This document shows positions 38,001-49,580 of a stretch of DNA of 64,000 nucleotides, in pieces. Position 1 is the stretch's first letter. Every line of letters begins with the position of its first letter. The notes beneath the pieces are model-generated. The model did no database searches and was not told the DNA's origin. It was given only the letters and a program-made list of their open reading frames with translations. This DNA is from Hydractinia symbiolongicarpus (Eukaryota; Cnidaria; Hydrozoa; Anthoathecata; Hydractiniidae). The translations under genes and the position numbers were made by a program. The stretch covers positions 3,596,001 through 3,660,000 of the forward strand of contig NC_079889.1 in NCBI RefSeq assembly GCF_029227915.1, read 5' to 3'.

Positions 38001-41000
38001 TGCTTTTCAGCCAATTTTACTTATAACTATCCAACCTAGTTAAAAAGCTATCAAAAAACCCAGGAATTTGATTGTACACGCCGATGCCATCTGCGACTCA
38101 AAATCTCGAAGCAAAAATGATATAGACATGTTTTCTGTTAGTAAGTCTTAGGGTGCACCTTAAAATTTAACATTGCAGAAGTATTTTGTAATCTGGTGTT
38201 GTCTAGTTACAAACTTACGCCTTGTTGACAAATAAGATTAACCGTTGAAACACAAAACAAATGCTGAGTTATAACTCTGTAATTTATATTTGTAATGCAA
38301 TATAAACTTTAATACCTAATATTTATATGAAAATAATTTTAGAATCCTAATATCGAAATGTAGTTCGAAAGCTACCTATTGTTAGACGATTTCTTGTTGT
38401 AGCCAAAAAGGAAACAACAGGTGTGTTGAACATTGAGTAAAAATGTGTGAATACTTTACATCCAACAAAATACAGAAAATACAAAAGAGTTGATTTAACT
38501 ATGAACAGGTTTTTTTGATTTCTCTTTTACAACTAATCTTTGTTTAAGTCCTTTTCTACAAAGAAATCATCAGCAATTACATCATTTCCTCAAATTGATC
38601 AACTAATTCGCATGTCAGATAACTGTTAAAAAAACAAATAATAAGAAATTGCCCCTAATTACCTCTACAGCTGATTAAAACCTGAATCATGCAAGCCTAC
38701 AATGACTGTTACTAATTAGCTTAACTATGAGAAAAACTTTTTATTTAAAACAATCTTTCTTTAAATCTAAATCATGTGCCTGTTATACTATGATTCATAA
38801 GTTTATGTTGCATATACCACATTTAAATACGCGTACGCAATACGGTTGCATAACAACCTCACATTGTAAGCACTGAATCAACCAAACCCAAGATGGAGAA
38901 AAAATTCCTGCGTGGTCTGCGTTAATAATCCCAGGACCGGCATTACTCAACTACAGGACTCCAAAAAGAAAAGAAAAAAAAAGAAAGGGAAAAATATTCT
39001 TGTGATTTGTGGGTGTCTTAAATCTTCTTAACTTACCAGCAGTTACTGCTATACATACGTTAAAGCCGACGTCTGAGCGAATTGACGCCAAATCGACGCT
39101 TCTACAATGTTTGAGTATCAACTGGGTAATGTAAGGTTTAGTTTAGTAACTTTCAAGAACAGGACAGCGTTCATCGAATAGTAAAGTATGTATTTATTAA
39201 ATCTACCTCAGTTTAGACGTTTTCTCAGTTTACTTGCAGATTACAGCTTCTGTCGGAAACTTTTCGGAAATCTGAGGAGATTCAATACTAAGTACTGGTC
39301 TCTCATGTTTTCCTTGAAAAGAATATTCCACCTCAAATTTGTTACTTTCAAAAGTATTTTGCTTTAAAAAGTTTATACAGCAAGATTACAAAATTCCTCA
39401 GAAAATCTATTATGGAACACATTTAGAATATTTGTTTCAGAGTGACTATCACCTTTTGGAAAAAACATTTTTTTTTAATTCAAAACAATTCACGTGTCTT
39501 AAACCTTATAAATATATATATTAGAAGTTAATAAAAAAACAGTTCTCATACCTGACTAGTTCTAACAACAACTTTTGCTTGAGCTGTACTGGATGATAGT
39601 TGAATCAGTTTCGATATTTCTTAGCAAGCCGCGAAGAAAAGCGTCCAAATATATATTGCTCAACTCATTGTAACCTTGTTTGCTTTTGTCTATGTGTGTA
39701 CTAACATCTGTTTTGATATCGACTATGCCTAATGAAACTAAGTTAATTAAAAAAAGCTCCATCTGAGATGCTCCGGTTTACCCTTTATCTAGATTGTATG
39801 TCAGTTCTCATAAACTTTGTTATTACAACAATCATTGAAATGCTAAACTCTTAGGGTAGGGACAAGACTTCGTGGTATGCCGGGTTTAGTTGGGTTATTT
39901 TAGGTGTCTCAGTAAATGCTGCATAATTATCTTGTTCCCAGCAAACACTTGACATCGTAGGTTTGTTTCAGCTTCAGCATGACCGAGACCCATATTTAAA
40001 CTTTCAACTATCACAAAAAAAACGCTTTTGCTTTTTCGATAAAGAAAATATTTCTAGCATTCTTACCGGGCATCGGCCATGGTGACACATAAAATACCGG
40101 CGTTACTATTGGAAAGTGATATGAAATAGGAGTGTGATGTAATACGTGGGGTAATAAATAAAAAGATCCAGTAATGTATCCTTCAGCGCAAGAATAAAGG
40201 GCTTTATATAAAAAATCACAATAGATTTCTTGGAGAACTAAAATAAACTGTAGTCGCATAATTGTTGATAACAAAAATTGCGTATCCGAAATGATCCTCC
40301 TAAATTAGTACCTGCGACGGAGAACAGTGTTGTGTATTACGTATTTGCTTAGATTACTACAAGTCGGATAAACTTTCTTCATCAAAAATTTGTCAAAAAT
40401 AAAGGCTTGATTCCTTGTTAAATCCATTCTATTATACTAAGTAGTAATCGCATCAATAAGTTGACAAATATATATATATACATAGTCAACTAATTCCTCA
40501 TGTTTTACGTCAAAAATAACGTTATAAGAAGCTGGAATTGTGCCATGGGATAGGGTTTGATGCAGCTTTGAAAACTGTAATGTGGATCGGCAGAAAGAAG
40601 TTTTAGGATTTTTCTTATTACATTTTCACAAATACATAATAAAAATATGAAAAAATTAAAATATGCTTTTGCCTTTTGCACAAGAAAGTTTTGGCTCATA
40701 GACAAAGCTACGTTTCGTTCTTAAGAACCATGTTATGAAGAACGGCTCGTACAAGCAGGTAATCTGGAATAGGACCTTTTTAGCACTGAGTATTATATGT
40801 TAACTCTTTTTTTTCTACAGTAAAGGAAACAGAAGCTTTTGCATCCGTGGAGACCATTTACAACTCGTCAAACCAAATTTTAGTGAAGTTACTTGATAAT
40901 ACAAAATTAACAAAGTTCCATGGTATCTCCTACAAGGTTAAATATTGGACTAAAGAATCAACCAGTGAGAAAAAGGTATGATGATTTCGCCATTATAAGG

Positions 41001-44000
41001 GAATTATCGAACGGAAAGTCGTATTTTGCCACCGTGTACTAAAGTCTTTATAGTCTTACAATTAGTCCATGCGTTTTTGGGTAATTTCTTTTTTTCTTTC
41101 TGCAAAGTCTATGGTGGCATTTCAACTAAGATATTTACGCCAATATCCAGCAAAATTATTACCATTTGTGAAGATCTTGGACAAGTTTTACAGTTGGAAA
41201 AAAGAAATTGTGTCCTGTTTAACACGTTTTCACCAAAATGTCTTTTGCCAAATGCAAAACGTCTCGAAAAAGTTGACCAACGACTAAACTTAAGATATTT
41301 GTACGCAGGTATATTTAAAGACGGTATTAATGAGTATTCAATTTGATTTTCTGATACCAGGAAATTGCTTCCACCAGTCGTTTAATTCCTGTCAAAGATC
41401 TCTTTCCGAACACATGTTATTACATATCTGCAAAGTTTGAGGCATCCATATATTCAACGGAAGATAAAATTATTGCTAACTGGACAACACCACAGTTAGA
41501 ATGCACCAAAGTTAAAGGTATCTTGCGATTTTATGTACCTTTTTACAAAGCAGATTTTACGTTTGCGGGAATTGATTGATTAGGAATTCAATTTCTGATT
41601 GGTTCAGTTATAAAGTGCGCTTTTTATTCAGGCGTTCTTGGCGGCATGCTCCCGATGTTTAGTGTCTCGGCATGCGCCTTAGATGTTTTTTATGGTCGCG
41701 AAGCCTTTTTTTAGTAGCTTTGAAAGTGATGAAAAAAATCAACACAGAATGTTTTAACAGTATATATTTAATGTCTAAATAGACAAAATGGACAAAAACT
41801 AACAGAGCTTTACCTAAAGTAGTTTATCCAATTTTATATGTTATATTAATATATATTATCTCGTAATTTTGCAGCGATTACCGATCATCCTCGAAATTTC
41901 ACTTGTCAACAAGTAGCCCGACCAACTGGTGGCTCACCTGCCATGCTGAAGCTAACATGGGAGGTAAACTTTTTATTTACTCCTTACAAAAATGGTAGCT
42001 TAGCTGCGCAAGTAGCGAGACGCACGCAATGCGGTATAAAAAGGACAGGCGAACCCGTGGATTTTTCCACGGGCCAACGACTAGTTTTGAGATTTATTAT
42101 ATTGACATTCTCAAAACTTGAAAATTTTTGAGAATGGCAGAAGTTAGAGAAAAAAGAAAATAACAAAGCAAAAGATATAAATTGAAAAAAAAAGTTATAA
42201 AATGCAGTTTAGAATTCTTTTACCAGCTTTATCGTACGTTTTGCAACGAATTTAAATGTTAAAAGGTAAAGTTCAATGGTTTTTCTTTTTCTTCTAACTT
42301 TTTGACTTGCCTAAAATCAGGATAATAACTTCATACAAAATTCAAGTAAAAATAGGGGCAGGGGGCAATTCACTATGGGGGAGGGATTATTTCACCTAGT
42401 ACCACTTTCCAGCTAGACTGTCTGATCATAGAATTGAAAAAAGTTAAGTAAAAAAGTAAAATAATTTTCTATCCGGCTGCTGGTACCAAGTGTTTATCCA
42501 ATCCATATTGTAATTTTAGTCTCCTAATATCGACACAAAGATATATGGTAAGATCAAATCCTACAAACTTAGCACCGTGATTTTGCTTCCTCATATTCGG
42601 ACAAATATAACTCTAAATGCAACAGTAGCTATGAGCAAAGAAGACGATTATCAACTGTATTCTAACTATGACGAGTACAAATTTGGTAGATATGTCTACT
42701 ATGAACTAAGTGCGTGTAATGATGTTGGTTGCAGTGACGTCTTTTCAAGATGCAGTCTCAAATTGTCAGGTAATTTTATTTATTTAATTAGTTTTTTTTT
42801 TGAGATGTTGGGCAGCAGCTGAAAGTTAGTAATAATCCTGAGGATTTTGTTCAATTTTGTTAGAATCTGAAACAATTTTAATATGCTGCCATTTATCTGT
42901 GTAAAGATAATACTTCTTTAACAACAAGTAAAACATTCTCCCTATAATTATTGCATTCTGTATTAGCTGTACATGAGATATTGATCGATATTTGATTGCC
43001 TGTTTTGATTACTCATCCAAACTTTTCAACGACCATTAGCAATACACGAACACTGTTTGTCCCCACTCAATGTCGAATTTAATAAACAAATATTGAACTG
43101 TAATCGGACTACCGACATAAGGTAGAACCCCATTTCTTCATCTGCAAGGTTTAATAACAATAGTTGTGGCTATATATTGCTAACTATATGGAGACTCTTT
43201 ATATTCAAATTAGTTAATATTAAAATGTCCAATTCCATTGTTTAATGTTTAAATAATGTTTGTCCAACTGTTTTTCACGTAGAGTAAAATTATTTTCAGT
43301 TGGCCAGTGTAAATGCCATTTAATATTATTTTTATGTTGTCCCAAAAACTATGTCTCATATGTTTGTATTTCAGATCCATTACCCAGTGTTCACAAGAGA
43401 ATACCATTATCGATTTTGCTCAGCTGTCTCATCCCAAGCATAACAATAGTGATGTTAATCATAGGAGCGTTCATTTCGTATTACACGTAAGTTGAACATT
43501 ATATGTAATATTGTACAATCATTTGTAACAACTGGTATACAAACATCTACAAGAAGGATATAATTAGCTCGGCACATTTGTGTCGATAACGTATTCAATT
43601 CGTTGCAAATTAATTCAACAGTGACCAGCTACTAGTTTCTTCATATCAAACTGATTTTATTTCAAGAAAACATATGGACTTACGTACAATATATTGTAAA
43701 TCGTAATTACATGTGTACAAGTTATTGTACAAATGTATCCAATTGTGTACCAGATATTGTGATCGTGGAAACTAGCCTTTAGGCATAGCGGTATCTGCAT
43801 TTGAGGTTATTTTGTGCAAGGCATAGATGCCTTTGTCCTCACTAAAAGTTTCGTAATGATTTAAAGGTGGTGGCATAGTGGTATTTCTTACGTACAGTTG
43901 CAAAGTTTTTGTGTGAGTTAAAAGAAAATTTAAAGTGATAACTATGTCTTTTTTGTTATTAATTTTTTGTAAATATATATATTTTTTTAGCAAAAAGGAG

Positions 44001-45134
44001 ATTGCTAAAGATTTGGAGGAACCACTAACTGTAACTGGAAAAACGGTAAGGATTATATATGAGATTCCATATAAGTTTTATTTTTCGTCACTTAAAAATC
44101 GGCTAATTTTAAAGCACCCTGTTTTTTTTCAAACAGCCAGCATTACATTTTTCAGCTTTGATAAAATAATTGGATTTATATTTCCATCGGTGGATTCACT
44201 TCCTTTTAGCTTATTTGCTCGTCAATTGGTACTTGCTTTCCAAATTGTGAGGTGGATAGACCTTTTTAATTAATTTAGTCTGTTATATTTTCCTAAATAA
44301 ACATTGCATATTTGTCCTTTTTGACTAAAACTTACCGAAGAAACAACTTAATTATATATGAAAGAGCTTAGAAAGTTTAGATTTTTTCAAAAGTCTTGAT
44401 TGCTTCTCAAGTCAAAAACTTAGACTTCCACTGATTTTAATGAAATTATAAACAAGCCCTGAGCGAGGGGATGTGTGTAAGTTGTACTAAAGCTAGTTGA
44501 TAGTGTCACACCATTAGAGAAACCTCTGAGCCATTTCCCTAAATCAAATAATGAAAAGATTTCAGAACAACTTTTAAAGATCTTTTACATGAAATCAATT
44601 TGTTTTTCACAGGAGTTAAGCTTTAAGGACTTCTGTTTTCTAACAATAACTTCATAAAAAAGTAGCCAGTTTCGTTATTGAAATACCAAAGTAGAATATC
44701 TCATTCACTTGGCGAGCACCTGTTGGGTCTAATATTCTACGACAAAGCATTAGCTCCATGCCTTTAAAAAGGTTATTTCTGTTGGCATTGTTGATATTTA
44801 GAATGATGCAGCTGAGGGAAATTCGTCCCAGGAATCAGATGTTGATGGCACTAGTAGCGGCAATAACAACAACAGCGTCAATAAATCAGTCAAAAAGAGT
44901 AACCCTAGACTCCCACCTCAATTGACAGAGGAGGGTAATGGACGACCAGATAGTTATGCAGATGACAACATCACTTCGGCAAACAATAAAGATAAAACAT
45001 TATTTGTTAACGCAACTTTAAATGAAAGAGAAAGGGAAATGAATCGACAAAGGGAGTTACAAAGAGAACTAGAAAGAGAGCGTCTTCTACAAAAGGGAAG
45101 TAGAAGTGCCACCAACAGTCCCTTGAAAGTTTAA
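29054..45134 (+). CDS. Ig/FN3-domain type I receptor, gp130-like layout, 629 aa, 10 exons
   Basis: Exons: 29054-29111, 30325-30669, 30834-31169, 40821-40975, 41361-41517, 41875-41963, 42520-42769, 43375-43486, 43991-44045, 44802-45134. All phases close to 629 residues. Exon 1 is a signal peptide (MRFLLLLTTISIVGCGVIPG). Residues about 25-134 look Ig-like (ERVLLNCTGSVTW ... YMCALES). Residues 135-463 look like three FN3-type units, opening PPRVPTNISYA, with YYISAKFEA, TDHPRNFTC and ending YYELSACNDVGCSD; N-glycosylation motifs are many. A membrane span (about 473-498: SILLSCLIPSITIVMLIIGA) follows, then a tail with Ser/Asn-rich segment, PRLPPQL and a charged coiled coil (NEREREMNRQRELQREL). Layout recalls cytokine/gp130-class receptors, but no WSxWS and no clear Box1 is seen, so it could also be an adhesion molecule. 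Intron 3 is 9.65 kb and hosts another gene. Confidence 0.82.
31849..32664 (-). CDS. Basic RxxS-rich protein nested antisense in the receptor intron
   Basis: An uninterrupted 271-codon frame on the minus strand. An acceptor-like TTTGTTTAG lies inside it (exon would begin 32614), so Met22 (32601, MTKANLLLRHNS) may be the true start in a spliced transcript, giving 250 aa; the first ATG would add a hydrophobic stretch (LLYRIFIFIFNLF). AATAAA lies about 10 nt after the stop (31834-31839, minus), which supports a real 3' end. The protein is polar and basic, with repeated RKKSF, KRSLSLPA, RKLSVF, RSRSAQLP and RNRSLSAD, all resembling basophilic-kinase and 14-3-3 sites, and a segment FARLGNALRDFQQKL that may be helical. 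No domain recognised. It lies wholly in intron 3 of the receptor, on the opposite strand. Role unknown; a phospho-regulated scaffold is a guess. Confidence 0.65.
   Translation of the reverse strand: MLNLLYRIFIFIFNLFRDFPEMTKANLLLRHNSFKDYQSKECDEDNFYQLTDSNSNEYMFTNTESKHQVKLAKTRKVNGFKTNNDKDEISRPLTRKKSFARLGNALRDFQQKLSMRTNNKPDEKVDVNIEKMHKKCKRSLSLPAIVNEEKTSKKRTRKLSVFRKSPAPPKTPDTECNNNNDAIFTRMKNYRHKNPDQITEEERELELINKRRRGGRSRSAQLPRQEGIIIKEKLSRNRSLSADFEEVPTFQQLVALRLHSSKETQLCSTDL
33703..33726. repeat. (AAT)n microsatellite
   Basis: About seven AAT units inside receptor intron 3. Confidence 0.9.
39065..39130. repeat. Diverged copy of the GACGTC repeat family end
   Basis: GCCGACGTCTGAGCG, AATTGACGCC and AAATCGACGC precede TATCAACTGGGTAATG, paralleling the CCCACTGGGTTAG end at about 8050. 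Confidence 0.45.
41990..42075 (+). repeat. Possible tRNA-derived SINE remnant
   Basis: TAGCTTAGCTGC at 41996-42007 fits a pol III A box almost fully; GGCGAACCCGTGG about 50 bp later is a weak B-box match and is followed by a perfect 8-bp-stem hairpin CCCGTGGATTTTTCCACGGG (42054-42073). It lies in a receptor intron. No poly(A) tail or target duplication was found, so this is tentative. Confidence 0.3.
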
Positions 45135-46322
45135 ACCACAGATTGCAATAACAGCGGCATTAAAAGTGGTTGTTATAGATTTGTGCAGGATACTTTTGTT
45201 CTCCGTTATATAATGAATATTTTTAAGTAAAATCAAACCGTAACAGCAGGGAATGAAAGACTTTTAAATTTTTTTCCTACGCCGGTTTGAGCCGTATATT
45301 TTTGTCAATTTTTAATTGGTTTGTGTAATAATTCGAGTGAAATTTCTTAGGATATTTTTCCACCATTTGTACATATATATAATTGTATATTATTATAATT
45401 TTATAACCACGGACCCAATGAAAATGTTATTAAGGGACTGTTTATATGGCGACGGATTGACTCGGCAAAAAAAAGCTGGCGCGCTTGACTTCCAATCAAT
45501 CGAAACAAAAAGCAAGACGCAACAAACAGAATATTTCCAATTATAAAAAGGAATTGTTTACGGGAGCATAAAAAGCCATGTCGCGTATTGTCAGGATGAC
45601 TTGGTATGGCGTGTTTGCACGGAAAAATTCATTCCGTCTTGCAGGAATGTCGATAAAATTACCCGAAATCTTGGAAAAACGGAATAGATCGATTCTCATA
45701 CAAAAAATGTTTGATTTTTAGTAAAGATTTTTAGCGTCTCGGCTCTAGTCCGCTCAATCTGGCTGGCTCATATAACACTCCCTTACAAAATTATATTTAT
45801 AAGCAAGGGGTGGGTTTATTATCAGTTACAAATTCCTTTATTTAGCCCTGATTACAGTTTTTACTAGCTCTGATAAAATAGTGAAAATTCCGAGAACATG
45901 GTGGGAAGTCCGCTCCTACCATTTAAATTGAAAAGGTCTAATTGATTCCCGCTATTTTTCCGTAATTTATGTAAATATTTTTAATTATAATAATATTTTG
46001 ACTTGTTGATCTACATTTTGATTTGTAATAACTTTATGACTTAAAGAAAAAAGAGTCTTTAAAAGCTACGTGAACGTCAATATTAAGTACCGCCAATGAA
46101 ACTAGATTTTTATATTCTTTTATTATCAAGTGGTAAAGATGAATCATTTTTACATTTTAGGACATAACATAGGGCTAAAGAGGGTAAAATTCCGTAGTTC
46201 GTCCACAAGTGGTTAGGAACTCTGTTTCTGTTAAATGCATATATGGAATGCGAACATGTCAATGATAACGAACGGACTTTTTACTTCTTCCCAGCAATGG
46301 GTGATTAAGAATAAACAACAAC
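45135..46322. other. Intergenic region after the receptor
   Basis: No gene supported. The 46.1-46.32 kb part is probably the 3' untranslated/terminal region of the DIRS-like element, but no clean terminal repeat could be defined. Confidence 0.4.
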
Positions 46323-47372
46323 TCAATATGGTGATATTGGTATTCGCGCCTCGTTGGCTTGGCAAATCACATATACAATACACTGAGGGGTAAAAGAGCT
46401 CAAGTCTGTAGGCTGGTATATACCTAAATTCAGAGAAATGTCTAAACGTTTCTTTTTGCTATCTTTCATGTATCTGTCTTTGACAGTGCTGCTAGGGGAC
46501 CAGCGACCGTGCCTCCCTATCAATCGTTCGATAACTCCATTGTTAGAAGCTGCAGAAGCTCCCCCTGATCTTAAAGAGTGCAATCCATATTGGCCACAAT
46601 CATGAATGTTTTTCGAGCAGCAATGTATGAAATTGCTTTATTCCCTATCGCGTTATGACCATGTTTGGTCTTTGCTAACCTGCAGATCAAAAAAGACTCC
46701 GGATCTGAAATTTTTGACACTTTTAAGTACTTGTGTAGCCAATATAATGCCCAAGCAGTGCTGTCAGTTTTTGCAATATAGACAGTGTTGCTCTCAACTG
46801 ATCTGTTCTTGACTTTTCAATGAAAATTTGGGCAGCATCCTTTTCCAAATTTAAGTATTTCAGTCTAATGTTCAGGAGTTCACTTATACGAAAGAAGCCC
46901 GCGAAGCAAAAATACATAAAATTATGAATCTTAGTTGCATCAAATTTTCGGACTTTTCATACTTAGACACCAATGTCTTAATCATTTCTGCAGTAAATGG
47001 TTCTTTACGATTTGTACTATTTTTTGAAAGTAGCGGTTTAGCTCCTTCGAATGCTAACTTTACAATTGGGCTTTCTGTAGGCGATTCAAAACCTGTATTT
47101 AGGTTTCCCCATCGAATTCCACAAAAAGCCGAAATGACTGTACTGCCAGACCTCTTCCACGACTAAAACGTTTAGAAAAATGCAAACGAAGAACGGGTCA
47201 GCCGGACAGTGTAAAACTTCAAAATAGTTACTGGACCAATTCACCCACCTATGCCATGCCCTACGATATTTACTGAATGTCCCTGGAGCAAAAGCAACGT
47301 TGAAAAGAGCTGGTAGGTTAGCAGCTTTTTGTCGTAAAGACTCGTCCCTAATAGAATCTAGTTTCTCCTAGA
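46323..47372 (-). pseudogene. DIRS-like tyrosine recombinase
   Basis: The core-binding part is seen as LDSIRDESLRQKAANLPALF ... GTFSKYRRAWHRWVNWSSNY (47220-47372). The catalytic part follows in pieces: FCFAGFFRISELLNIRLK (box I Arg, 46850-46915), HSLRSGGASAASNNG (box II HxxR, 46540-46583), RHGRWS, and KDRYMKDS with the likely nucleophilic Tyr. Stops and shifts between 46920 and 47160 break the frame. In this class the enzyme integrates a circular intermediate by site-specific recombination, without the target duplication typical of integrase. Confidence 0.85.
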
Positions 47373-47659
47373 TGCCAATGCTGAGGTGATCTGTCAAAAA
47401 AGAACAACTAGTTGATTAATTAATACAAAGTTTGCGTAATCAACATAAATTGAATTCTACATTACATCTTAGAAGTTATAGAAATAATTTTCCAGTAATG
47501 TTCTCAAACTATGAGCGCGCAAACTTTACTGAGCGCGCAAAGCACCTATTACAAGTCTTCCAGCCATATAATTTGAGGTATCGTGAAATTATAGACAAAA
47601 AATAAAAAATAATAAATAAATCAAGTTTTTCGTCTGTAGTCGTCAAATCGCAGGTAGTG

Positions 47660-47975
47660 GGATATCGTGAACAAATTATTCCCCGAGCCTTGTTCTGCTA
47701 TATATCATATAAATTTCACTTTTCAAGCCCTGTGCGGCGAGATAACATCAACATTTCACTGCTCAAGCCCTGTGCGGCGAGATAACAAACAATTCTTACA
47801 TTTTTCTCCTCAAGCCCTGTGCGGCGAGATATCGAAATAATTCTTTCATCAAGTTTTACTCAAGCCCTGTGCGGCGAGGTATCCAAACAATTTAAGCTTT
47901 ACTCATGAAGCCCTGTGTGGCGTTGTGCTGAAAACAGTCAATTGATCGCTATAATTAAGTTTGTTCACGATATCC
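47660..47975. mobile_element. Small inverted-repeat element with five internal 20-bp motif copies
   Basis: Perfect 16-bp inverted ends GGATATCGTGAACAAA (47660-47675) and its complement (47960-47975). Between them CAAGCCCTGTGCGGCGAGAT occurs at about 47724, 47764, 47811, 47861 and, with changes, 47907; spacing is 40-50 bp with unrelated spacers. It lies between the RNase H and recombinase parts of the DIRS-like copy. No ORF. No convincing target duplication was seen. Confidence 0.7.
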
Positions 47976-48195
47976 TATGGGACTCGAAGTAACATTGCTA
48001 TTGCATACAAATTAGCAAAACCATTAAAAACAGATTTACAACCTGTGTTATTAATGTAAAATGGGTCCAGCAGTATAAACGACTTTACAAACGAATCAAA
48101 GAATTCCCTGTTCGAAGATAATAATGGCTAAAAATAAGACGATGTTCACAAAGGGACCAATAATACGCCATCAGCTCTGCAAAATTTCGCGTGTT

Positions 48196-48842
48196 TTAAA
48201 GTATCACCAACCATACTAATAGGTGGACAAAACCAATTAAATTCTCCTGACCAATCGCAAGAAAATGCGTTAACGCTTTCTGAGCCGGAACAAAAATATT
48301 TTGTTTGTTTAGGTCGTCGGCAAATCGATCTATTGTAAATTTTCCGAACTCTTTTTGTATGTAAAGAAATGACTCTGTGTCTATGCTCCAATTATCTGTA
48401 TCCTTAATTTTGGAAAGAAAATCGGCTGTAGAGTTTTGTTCGCGAGGGATCCACGAGGCGAATAATTTTATATTGGAACGAAGGCAAATTCCAAAGATAT
48501 CAATAGCCAAAAGTTGCAAATATTCCGTATTGCTACCAATTTCGATTATTCGAGCGACGTTGACATTGTCCGAAAACCATTGAACGTTTTCGTTCACAAG
48601 TTCGCTTTCCAATGCCTCGAGAATAAGTTTTACAGCTAGCAATTCTGGGTATGCAGAACTTTTTTGTTTATCTGAGGAAGTGAAGTCGCCCCTTGCTATA
48701 GTTATATCTAGCCTTTCTACTATGTAATCGCCATACCCGCCGCTACTAGCGTCACTGTAAACTACTTTAGTCGTTGTCGGGTTAACCCTGATTCTAAATG
48801 CGTCTGATTTTTCTAAATTTACCAGTCAAAATAACAACTCTT
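48196..48842 (-). pseudogene. DIRS-like RNase H and following domain
   Basis: In one frame: VVYSDASSGGYGDYIVERLD (first catalytic Asp), YPELLAVKLILEALES (Glu), NVQWFSDNVNVARIIEIGSN (Asp), ADFLSK, then FTIDRFADDLNKQN. These residues mark the DIRS-type RNase H and its C-terminal extension. The reading then slips to another frame, GEFNWFCPPISMVGDTLKHA, CRADGVLLVPL (48146-48250), so a frameshift lies near 48250. Confidence 0.82.
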
Positions 48843-49560
48843 TTTTTTCACTGAGGTTCACTTATATCCATCGAGGAGTACCAATTTTTTCTGGACACAA
48901 TAAATGCGTACATTTGTCTAGTAAAGAGTCTAGTCAACGAGCCTATTGCAATTGACATAGAGATCAAGGAACCGGCAATTCTTGAAATTAATTTTGCGCT
49001 CACCGACTTGGAATTAACAGCAGTAGATAACAGATGTAAAAGTTTTATAATTTTCTGTTTTGGTACGGAAAATTCCATTTTTGTTGTGTCGATATTAAAT
49101 CCTATATAAGTTCCAATTTGCGCTGGTTCTAAATGCACCTTTTCTTAATTAACTATAAATCCTGCATTATGTAGATCGTTTTAAGCAAGACCGGCTTGAA
49201 ATTTTGTTAAAGAATATGATTGTGCGCATAAAATACCGTCGTCTAAATACAATGTGATTTTGATAGTGTTAAAATTTTGTCAACCCATTGCCGTATGTCC
49301 ATGAAAAACCAAGAAATGTCCTATCCTGTTCTTGTATGCTTATGTGGTGATAACCGCTTTTAAGATCGAAGGATGAAAAATAAAAATCCTTCTTTCAATG
49401 CTGTGACGCAACTTTAAGGTCTTCGTATTTAAACTTCGGAAATTTAATAATATTTTTCACATGTCTGAAGTCTGAAACAAGCCTTTTTCTTTCGGCGTAA
49501 CGTAAAATTAAAGATTTAACACAAATCGGACTGTCTGCAATAGTTCAAAAAACTTTTATC
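48843..49560 (-). pseudogene. DIRS-like reverse transcriptase
   Basis: Minus-strand translation in shifting frames shows FDLKSGYHHISIQEQDRT (about 49320-49375), then IKITLYLDDGILCAQSYSLT (about 49210-49265) with the YLDD catalytic pair, then PAQIGTYIGFNIDTTKMEFS and SAKLISRIAGSLISMSIAIG, RLFTRQMYAF (48870-49135). These follow the RT palm and thumb order of DIRS elements. At least two frame breaks (around 49140 and 49300) leave it non-functional. Confidence 0.82.
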
Positions 49561-49580
49561 TTCTGTCGCTACTTTGGATG

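Larger units (their letters stand above)
32665..40820. other. Rest of receptor intron 3
   Basis: About 8 kb of AT-rich sequence with no supported exon. It holds the AAT run and a diverged GACGTC/AACTGGG repeat end (about 39065-39130). Short open frames near 37420-37708 on both strands are chance by composition. Upstream untranslated exons of the nested minus-strand gene could lie here but cannot be recognised. Confidence 0.4.

Noticed and set aside
43260-43495. Two plus frames of 76 and 60 codons taken as a separate gene
   Set aside because: They contain receptor exon 8 (43375-43486) plus intron read-through, one in the wrong frame.
40821-45134. WSxWS motif to prove a cytokine receptor
   Set aside because: Searched in the membrane-proximal FN3 unit; only SACNDVGCSD-type FN3 ending found, so the class was left as gp130-like layout only.
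46606-47166. Plus-strand frames of 68 and 80 codons
   Set aside because: Antisense to the tyrosine recombinase remnant.
47724-47926. CRISPR-like array of five repeats
   Set aside because: Repeats are only about 20 bp, spacing varies, the genome is animal with introns, and the array is bounded by inverted repeats inside a retroelement; no cas genes.
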